Source of the DNA: Brevinema_A sp051649245
Lineage (GTDB): Bacteria > Spirochaetota > Brevinematia > Brevinematales > Brevinemataceae
Direction of reading: 5' to 3'
Length of the DNA: 11,250 bases
Assembly (NCBI GenBank): GCA_051649245.1
Contig: JBOFGS010000015.1
Location: forward strand, 1 to 11,250
In this document: positions 6,395 to 11,250 of the stretch, one piece after another
Numbering within the stretch: the first letter of the stretch is position 1
Layout: the number at the start of each line of letters is the position of its first letter
The notes under the pieces: generated by a model
Told to the model about the DNA's origin: nothing
The model's input: the letters and a program-made list of their open reading frames with translations, nothing else
Databases searched by the model: none
Translations under genes and position numbers: made by a program

Positions 6395-6424
6395 TTGATT
6401 TAATCTGTTTAATTATGGTATAAT
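6395..6424 (+). promoter_or_regulatory. Promoter of feoAB
   Basis: TTGATT at 6395-6400 and TATAAT at 6419-6424 have an 18-base spacer, and TG at 6416-6417 makes an extended -10 (TGGTATAAT). Transcription would begin about 22 bases before the feoA ATG. The promoter is back to back with that of the Cys-rich small gene. Confidence 0.7.
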
Positions 6425-6453
6425 TTTTTATTAACTATTAACAAGGAGTTTTT

Positions 6454-6696
6454 ATGAGTTCTAAACCAAAAATAGCTGCATCTTGTTTATGTCAAGAATG
6501 TGGTATCATTGATCATATTAATAGCACAGACAATATATTTATTAAAAAATTATTCAGTTTAGGTATCTGTACAGGATGCCCTATCAAAATAGAGAAAATT
6601 TCTGTTTTCAAAGATCCCATCATATTTAATATTAACGGTTCATCTATTGCCCTACGAAAAAAAGATGCTCAAAAAATAATTGTAACAAAAATTTAA
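6454..6696 (+). CDS. feoA: Ferrous iron transport protein A
   Basis: FeoA is a small cytoplasmic SH3-like protein that assists the FeoB ferrous-iron permease. The family core is visible in residues 35-78: SLGICTGCPIKIEKISVFKD, then a glycine turn and SIALRKKDAQKIIV, matching the usual LGi..G..v.v......DP......g..iaLR..eA..I.V pattern. The 80-residue length is normal. ATG 6454 follows AAGGAG with ideal spacing. It lies 45 bases before feoB and is cotranscribed with it. Odd for the family is the cysteine content: Cys11, Cys13 and Cys16 in CLCQEC, and Cys38 and Cys41 in GICTGCP, which together could bind metal or an iron-sulfur centre. Confidence 0.88.
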   Translation: MSSKPKIAASCLCQECGIIDHINSTDNIFIKKLFSLGICTGCPIKIEKISVFKDPIIFNINGSSIALRKKDAQKIIVTKI

Positions 6697-6741
6697 ATTT
6701 GCTAAAAATTTTGAGATTTCTTTAGAGATCAGGGAATATAG

Positions 6742-8913
6742 ATGAAAAAAGTTTTATTAATTGGTAATCCTAATGTTGGAAAAACAGCAATTCTAAATAG
6801 ATTATCACATTCTTCATATAATATTGGAAATTGGGCAGGTGTTACCGTTACTCGCCAAGAAAGTACAGTAACAATAGGTAAAAATATTATACAAATCTTA
6901 GATACACCTGGTTTATATAGTTTAAATCCTACAAGTGAAGATGAATTCGTATCAAGTAATATCATTTTTTCAGAAGAATATGATTTAATTATAAATGTCA
7001 TAGATATTCACAATATTCAACAACATTTCTTATTAACACTGGAGCTTGCCGAACTAGGGATTCCAATGATTGGTGTCTTGAATTTTTATGATGAATTCAG
7101 TAAATCAAACAATATGGATTTTGAAAAATTACAAAATCTTGTTGAATTCCCTATTTTCCCTATCAGTGCAAAAACAGGATATGGTTTTGAGACGCTTGAA
7201 AAATATCTAGGATTAACAGCAAATTATCATGATTGGATTCCTAAAAAAACAATTTGTAGCCAACCTGAATATAAAGATCTTTTTTCAGACTTAGAAGATC
7301 TTTTTATTAGATACCCTTTTGCTGGATTCTCATCAAAAATCAATAAATATTTTATTGCAACTCAAATATATAATGAAAATAAATTTATATTAAATAAATT
7401 CGCAACAAATATAGATCAAGTACAACAACTGATCAAAAAAAAACTGCCTAATTTTTATGATCAGTTAATTGATAAAAAAAATCATCTATTTGATCAAATC
7501 TCAATTAAAAAAATCAAGAATACCAAAAGCGTCATTGAAATAAGTCAATTAATTGATCGTGTTATTTTACATCATGCATGGGGATATTTATTTTTTATAG
7601 GATTTATATCTGTTTTATTTACGATGGTCTTTAACAGCTCTACTCCACTTATTGATTTCATTGATTGGTTAATCAATGAAAAACTTTATTCTTATATTCA
7701 AATATTGATTAGTGGTACGGCTCCTGAAATTCAATCATTTATTTTGGATGGGATTATTCGTGGTGTTGGTAGTATTTTGAGTTTTGTTCCCTTGATTTTT
7801 ATTTTATATATATTTTTGGCCTTTGTGGAAGAAAGTGGATATTTATCACGCATTGCATTTTTATTGGAATATCCCTTATCAAAAATAGGTCTCTCAGGAA
7901 AATCATTTTTCCCATTAATGTTAGGATTGGGTTGTACGGTGCCGGCCATTTATGGAACAAAAATACTAGAAACACCAAAGTTACGTCGTATCACAGCTAT
8001 TGTTTCTTCATTAATATCATGTGGAGCACGACTCCCTGTTTATGCATTATTTGTAGCAGCTTTTTTTCCAAAAAATGGTGGCGTGATTATGCTTAGTATT
8101 TATCTAACGGGAATGATGTTTGTTATTTTATTAGCCTATATTTTATCTAGATTATTAAATAATAATAATCTAGATAACCATAATTTTATCCTTCTATTAC
8201 CTCCTTACCGTATTCCAAATATATCTGTTGTTCTAAAAATAGCATCTTTTCATGCACATGGATATATAAAAAAAGCAAGTGGTTTGATTCTAGGATTATT
8301 AATGATTATTTGGTGTTTTTCATATTTCCCTGAAAAAGGAGATGTCAGTAAATCCTATCTTGCAAAAACAGGATTAGCCATTCAACCATTTTTTGAACCA
8401 TTAGGATTTGGAGATCGATGGGAAATTGTTGTTTCTATTATCCCTTCTCTTGTTGCTAAAGAAGCTGTCGTAGGATTTCTTGGTCAAATTCTTCCGAGCG
8501 AAGACGAAAATCTTGCGATAACAACTCCTGAACATGAAAACAAACTATCAATTACAAATGAAATCTTAGAAATCAGTAAAGAATTAATAAACAGTATCAA
8601 AAATTCTTTCATAGGACTGATTTCATGGAATGTTTTTGAAAACTTTTCTCCCCCAGATACAGATAGCCTTGAAGAAGAAGGAGGGCAAGGTATTATCACA
8701 AGATTACAGACAATTTGGCAGGGTGATCCGTTAGCTCAAAAAAAAGCATATTCTTTTTTACTCTTTGTCTTGCTGACATTACCTTGTGTCACAGCTATTG
8801 CAGCATTAAAACATCAGCTTGAATTATCGTATTTCTTGTTAGCCATAGGTATTTATATATTATTACCTTTTCTATTTTCATTCCTATTCTATCAAGTATC
8901 ATTGTTCTTTTAA
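6742..8913 (+). CDS. feoB: Ferrous iron transport protein B (GTP-dependent Fe(II) permease)
   Basis: FeoB imports Fe(II) across the inner membrane and has a cytoplasmic G domain. Residues 1-165 are that domain: G1 GNPNVGKT (8-15), switch region GVTVTR, G3 DTPG (54-57), G4 NFYD (114-117) and G5 SAK (142-144). A helical linker region runs to about residue 265. After it come multiple membrane spans with the two conserved gate motifs GLGCTVPAIYG (Cys398) and ISCGARLPVYA (Cys427), and later SLVAKEAVVGFLG. At 723 residues it is somewhat shorter than E. coli FeoB (773). ATG 6742 follows AGGGA by six bases. It is the last gene of the feoAB unit, closed by the hairpin at 8924-8960. All GTPase motifs look intact. 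Confidence 0.96.
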   Translation: MKKVLLIGNPNVGKTAILNRLSHSSYNIGNWAGVTVTRQESTVTIGKNIIQILDTPGLYSLNPTSEDEFVSSNIIFSEEYDLIINVIDIHNIQQHFLLTLELAELGIPMIGVLNFYDEFSKSNNMDFEKLQNLVEFPIFPISAKTGYGFETLEKYLGLTANYHDWIPKKTICSQPEYKDLFSDLEDLFIRYPFAGFSSKINKYFIATQIYNENKFILNKFATNIDQVQQLIKKKLPNFYDQLIDKKNHLFDQISIKKIKNTKSVIEISQLIDRVILHHAWGYLFFIGFISVLFTMVFNSSTPLIDFIDWLINEKLYSYIQILISGTAPEIQSFILDGIIRGVGSILSFVPLIFILYIFLAFVEESGYLSRIAFLLEYPLSKIGLSGKSFFPLMLGLGCTVPAIYGTKILETPKLRRITAIVSSLISCGARLPVYALFVAAFFPKNGGVIMLSIYLTGMMFVILLAYILSRLLNNNNLDNHNFILLLPPYRIPNISVVLKIASFHAHGYIKKASGLILGLLMIIWCFSYFPEKGDVSKSYLAKTGLAIQPFFEPLGFGDRWEIVVSIIPSLVAKEAVVGFLGQILPSEDENLAITTPEHENKLSITNEILEISKELINSIKNSFIGLISWNVFENFSPPDTDSLEEEGGQGIITRLQTIWQGDPLAQKKAYSFLLFVLLTLPCVTAIAALKHQLELSYFLLAIGIYILLPFLFSFLFYQVSLFF

Positions 8914-8923
8914 TTTAATCAAA

Positions 8924-8960
8924 ATATAAAAAAGCTCCTTAAATAGGAGCTTTTTTATAT
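8924..8960 (+). terminator. Rho-independent terminator after feoB
   Basis: Perfect 16-base arms (ending GCTCCT, then AGGAGC) enclose a five-base loop, and the right arm runs into TTTTTT. The stem core is GCTCCT/AGGAGC. The A-run on the left lets it act in both directions, but only the plus strand has a gene ending here. Confidence 0.92.
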
Positions 8961-9074
8961 AGATTTCAAAGATAGGCTACTCTTAGTTAATGAAACCAAA
9001 TGCAAAAATGAATCTAAAAATATATGTAACTGTATTAATACAATAAGTACAATATCAAACCATACAAATAACTG

Positions 9075-9104
9075 TTGATTTTATGAAATTATCTAAGCTA
9101 TGCT
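9075..9104 (+). promoter_or_regulatory. Probable promoter of the crcB-like gene
   Basis: TTGATT at 9075-9080 and TATGCT at 9099-9104 are spaced by 18 bases, 49 bases before the start codon. A perfect 12-base palindrome TGTATTAATACA lies upstream at 9031-9042 and may bind a regulator. I see no fluoride riboswitch (crcB motif) between 8961 and 9152. Confidence 0.45.
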
Positions 9105-9152
9105 GTGAACAATATATTATAAAAATTATTGTTTTTAAAGAGGAGTAGCTGG

Positions 9153-9533
9153 ATGAAACATTTGTTATATATTTTATCAGGAGCTATATTTGGAGGAATC
9201 ACAAGAGAATTAGCGCATTTTTTTTTCATTCAACAAGAATCTTTTTGGAATGTTTTTGGACTTAATATCTTAGGGTCTTTTATCGTTGGAATATTCAGTA
9301 TTTTTATCTATTATCTTAATATAAAAATATTTCCACAAAAAAAATTAGCATTAATATTTGGATTTATTATTGGATTTATTATCGTATCCACACTACAATT
9401 AGCAACATATGTTATTTTAGGAAAAAGCACCTATATTCAAAGCATTTTATTTAGTTTACTAACTTTATTTTGTGATATTATTGCTATAGGATCTGGAATA
9501 ATTACTGCCTTTATTATTATCAAACTAACATAA
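9153..9533 (+). CDS. CrcB/Fluc-like membrane protein, divergent fluoride channel family
   Basis: This 126-residue protein has four hydrophobic segments (about 3-25, 33-55, 66-90 and 96-124), the topology of Fluc fluoride channels, which work as dual-topology dimers in the inner membrane. Family features kept are GGITRE (residues 14-19, usual GGxxGAxxR) and FGLNILGSFIVG (usual vNxxGsFllG, with Asn38). The signature GGFTTFST is degenerate here: residues 74-80 read GFIIVST, so the two threonines and the phenylalanine are lost. It may be half of a heterodimer, or no longer a fluoride channel. ATG 9153 has AGGAG at 9141-9145; an in-frame TTG at 9129 lacks one. It stands alone after the feoB terminator. 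Confidence 0.68.
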   Translation: MKHLLYILSGAIFGGITRELAHFFFIQQESFWNVFGLNILGSFIVGIFSIFIYYLNIKIFPQKKLALIFGFIIGFIIVSTLQLATYVILGKSTYIQSILFSLLTLFCDIIAIGSGIITAFIIIKLT

Positions 9534-9586
9534 CAATATTCATCAATATTAACATTATGAAGATCTTTCCTCTAATATTTCTCTTG

Positions 9587-9660
9587 ATACGATAAAATCT
9601 AATATAATAAAGCTATAATCTTAATACGATAAAATCTAATATAATAAAGCTATAATCTTA
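9587..9660. repeat. Perfect 37-bp tandem duplication
   Basis: Two identical 37-base units lie head to tail at 9587-9623 and 9624-9660, each beginning ATACGATAAAATC and ending GCTATAATCTTA. Each carries two TATAAT hexamers (at 9603 and 9614, then 9640 and 9651), so the duplication multiplies possible -10 elements upstream of the oxidoreductase gene. No good -35 partner is seen at the usual distance. The perfect identity implies a recent slippage event. Confidence 0.95.
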
Positions 9661-9666
9661 AAAATA

Positions 9667-9731
9667 ATAGTTGAACTGTTTGTTGCTAATATAATATAAT
9701 ATATATATATATTATATAGGAGTTCAACTAT
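9667..9731 (+). promoter_or_regulatory. 5' leader inverted repeat covering the ribosome binding site edge and start codon
   Basis: ATAGTTGAACT at 9667-9677 is the exact reverse complement of AGTTCAACTAT at 9721-9731. The right arm contains the last two bases of the AGGAG ribosome binding site (9718-9722) and the A and U of the AUG (9730-9732). Between the arms an AT-only perfect palindrome at 9694-9717 can form a second stem. A transcript starting just before 9667 could therefore fold its own start codon away. Confidence 0.6.
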
Positions 9732-10278
9732 GAAAAAAACATTGCTAATTCTTTCACACCCGACATTCTCAGACTCTATTGTGAATAAAAAGATTATTGA
9801 ATCTGTTAAGAACCACTCCAATATTACTATTAGACATCTTGATTCTATCTATTCGGATTATCATATTAATATTGAAACAGAGCAAAAAATATTAACAGAA
9901 CACGATGCCATCATTTTACAATTTCCTCTTTATTGGTATAATTGTCCTGCATCATTAAAAATATGGCTTGATAGTGTGTTTAGTTATGGTTTTGCTTTTG
10001 GATCTACAGGAGACAAACTAAAAGAAAAAAAATTTCTTATATCAGTAACCACAGGTGGACCAAAAGAATCATATGCACCAAATGGATCAAATGGTAGATC
10101 TGTTTCTGCATATTTAAATAGTTTTGAACAAATAAGTATATTAACGCAGATGAAATTCATAGGATTTACAATTAGCCATGGTTGGGGACCAAGGGTCAGT
10201 CTAAACGATGCTAATGAAAATAGTTTAAGAGAGTTAGAAAATCAAATCAATACTATTATCACATTAGCAGATTCATAA
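9730..10278 (+). CDS. Flavodoxin-fold NAD(P)H oxidoreductase (quinone reductase / KefF-YwrO type)
   Basis: Members of this cytoplasmic family bind FMN or FAD and reduce quinones or other electrophiles with NAD(P)H. The N terminus MKKTLLILSHPTFSDSIVNK is the flavin-phosphate loop. FPLYWYNCPASLKIWLDSVF is the family's most conserved segment, followed by the GFAFG turn and ISVTTGGPKESY. The 182-residue length fits KefF, YheR, YwrO and general stress protein 14 relatives; the exact subgroup cannot be told. No KefC antiporter gene is nearby, so a KefF role is not supported. ATG 9730 has AGGAG at 9718-9722. Its leader holds a tandem duplication and a hairpin that could mask the start, so control of translation is likely. 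It is probably a single-gene unit; an adjacent stress link is speculative. Confidence 0.85.
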   Translation: MKKTLLILSHPTFSDSIVNKKIIESVKNHSNITIRHLDSIYSDYHINIETEQKILTEHDAIILQFPLYWYNCPASLKIWLDSVFSYGFAFGSTGDKLKEKKFLISVTTGGPKESYAPNGSNGRSVSAYLNSFEQISILTQMKFIGFTISHGWGPRVSLNDANENSLRELENQINTIITLADS

Positions 10279-10310
10279 TTATTACTTGTTCTGCATAATA
10301 TTTTTTATAT

Positions 10311-10345
10311 TATCATTGATTTAAAGATCATATCAATGATACAAT
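10311..10345 (+). promoter_or_regulatory. Promoter with overlapping LysR-like dyad upstream of the acfC-like gene
   Basis: TATCATTGAT (10311-10320) and ATCAATGATA (10332-10341) are perfect 10-base arms with an 11-base spacer, giving the T-N11-A arrangement of LysR-type sites. The dyad overlaps a promoter, TTGATT 10316-10321 and TACAAT 10340-10345 with an 18-base spacer. A bound protein would cover the -35 region. No regulator gene is in the window. Confidence 0.5.
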
Positions 10346-10392
10346 TAATAACAATATCTTTTTTTAATAAATTTATTCTTAGGAGAAAAGTT

Positions 10393-11160
10393 ATGAAACA
10401 TTACATATCTGTATTTTTTTTATTTTTAATCAGTATCTATGTTACACCCATCTATAGTGAAGAAATAAACATTTTCGGACCTGGAGGTCCTCATACTGCA
10501 TTAATTGACGTTGCTAAGCTTTTTGAATCTAAAACAGGAAATAAAGTAAATATTATTTTTGGACCTCAAAACAAATGGCATCAAGATGCTCTACAAAGAG
10601 CAGATATGCTTTTTTCAGCATCTGCAAATCAAATGACTGCATTTTTAAAAATATATACCAATTTTGTAGCAGAATATTCGTATCCTGTATATTTACACGA
10701 TAGTATTATTCTTGTTCAAAAAGGAAATCCTAAAAAAATTCAAGGTATCCAATCTCTCATAGAAATGAAAGATATTCGTATCATTGTGAATGATGGTGCA
10801 GGAATTACATTAACAAGTGGTACAGGAGTATGGGAAGATATTCTTGGACGTACTAAAAATCTTAAAGAAGTCGCAAACTTTCATAAAAAAATTGTAGCCT
10901 ACGTATCAGGAAGTGGTGCAGGACGAGATTTGTTTACAAATACAAATCAAAAAATTGATGCATGGATTACATGGCTTGATTGGGCTAAATCTAATAATTT
11001 TGGTGAAGCGATCCCAATAGAAACAAATTTAAACATTTCACGACCACTAGTTATTGCTATAAAACCTAACTCAACAAAAGTTCAAAAAGAATTTGTAAGC
11101 TTTCTCTCTTCATCTGAAGCTCAAGAAATTTTTAATAAGTATGGTTGGTATAATAAATAA
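10393..11160 (+). CDS. AcfC-like periplasmic substrate-binding protein
   Basis: The protein starts with a signal peptide (MKHYISVFFLFLISIYVTPI, likely cleaved after Ser22), so it is exported to the periplasm. The mature part has the sulfate/molybdate-binding-like fold of the accessory colonisation factor AcfC group: IFGPGGPHTALIDVAKLFES at its start, IIFGPQNKW, ILVQKGNPKKIQG, IIVNDGAG, SGTGVWEDILGRT (from Ser142), GSGAGRDLF and DAWITWLDWA. AcfC was named in Vibrio cholerae; the ligand is not well established and an oxyanion or organic acid is possible. At 255 residues the length is normal. ATG 10393 has AGGAG at 10381-10385 and places the signal peptide correctly; an earlier ATG at 10336 lies inside the operator dyad. 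No permease or ATPase gene adjoins it. Confidence 0.83.
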   Translation: MKHYISVFFLFLISIYVTPIYSEEINIFGPGGPHTALIDVAKLFESKTGNKVNIIFGPQNKWHQDALQRADMLFSASANQMTAFLKIYTNFVAEYSYPVYLHDSIILVQKGNPKKIQGIQSLIEMKDIRIIVNDGAGITLTSGTGVWEDILGRTKNLKEVANFHKKIVAYVSGSGAGRDLFTNTNQKIDAWITWLDWAKSNNFGEAIPIETNLNISRPLVIAIKPNSTKVQKEFVSFLSSSEAQEIFNKYGWYNK

Positions 11161-11173
11161 ATTCGATATCGAT

Positions 11174-11208
11174 AAAAAAAACGATCTCTTTTAAGAGATC
11201 GTTTTTTT
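11174..11208 (+). terminator. Rho-independent terminator after the acfC-like gene
   Basis: ACGATCTC at 11181-11188 pairs with GAGATCGT at 11195-11202 across a six-base loop, flanked by a 7-A run and a 7-T run that lengthen the stem. It starts 14 bases after the stop codon. The symmetric A and T runs could make it work in both directions. Confidence 0.92.
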
Positions 11209-11250
11209 GTGTTATCAATTATTTCTTATGATATTTCAGTTCAGAAACAA

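Noticed and set aside
8961..9152. Fluoride riboswitch before the crcB-like gene
   Set aside because: The conserved crcB-motif sequence blocks (GGxGAUGG, AACCGCC-like) are not found.
9636..9821. 61-residue minus-strand frame across the oxidoreductase leader
   Set aside because: It covers low-complexity AT sequence and the start of a well supported plus-strand gene; the peptide is low complexity.
10295..10313. Terminator after the oxidoreductase gene
   Set aside because: The ATAATAT/ATATTAT stem has no G-C pairs and no following T-run, so it is unlikely to stop transcription.

Overview
The window is AT-rich bacterial DNA, most likely from a low-GC Gram-negative proteobacterium, perhaps a gammaproteobacterium. 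The pointers are an H. influenzae Bcs1-type fused CDP-ribitol synthase, a Mu Mor-type regulator, FeoA/FeoB and an AcfC-like periplasmic binding protein. This is inference from gene content; no rRNA or taxonomic marker is present.

Region 1 (1-1199) looks like mobile-element or phage-remnant DNA and is visibly richer in G+C than the rest. It holds the start of an unrecognised minus-strand gene cut by the window edge, then a run of tightly packed, overlapping and apparently frameshifted small plus-strand genes. The last two together resemble one Mor-family transcription activator split at a TAATG junction.

Region 2 (1200-1794) is a gene-free, very AT-rich spacer. It carries three exact copies and one near copy of TGTCGTCGGT in the same orientation, a GC-clamped hairpin, and a consensus sigma70 promoter facing right. 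The repeats resemble transposase-binding repeats at the ends of TniA/TnsB-type transposons, but no transposase is visible.

Region 3 (1795-6112) is a four-gene surface-polymer operon driven by that promoter. It encodes an acylneuraminate-type cytidylyltransferase, a Bcs1-like ribulose-5-phosphate reductase/CDP-ribitol synthase, a family 2 glycosyltransferase, and a CDP-glycerol/CDP-ribitol phosphotransferase of the TagF/TarL family. Together they could make an activated acidic sugar and CDP-ribitol and use the latter to build a phosphopolyol-containing capsule, LPS or teichoic-like decoration. There is no exporter in view.

Region 4 (6135-8960) is a ferrous-iron uptake module: feoA and feoB on the plus strand, and, divergently, a 52-residue Cys-rich single-membrane-span protein resembling FeoB-associated proteins. 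It ends in a strong hairpin terminator.

Region 5 (8961-11250) has three separately spaced plus-strand genes: a divergent CrcB/Fluc-like membrane protein, a flavodoxin-fold NAD(P)H oxidoreductase, and an AcfC-like periplasmic binding protein. The intergenic DNA here has regulatory structure: a 37-bp perfect tandem duplication, an inverted repeat that would fold over a start codon, and a dyad with LysR-type T-N11-A spacing overlapping a promoter. The window closes with a second strong terminator.

Several starts were moved to codons with Shine-Dalgarno sequences; these are explained in the entries.
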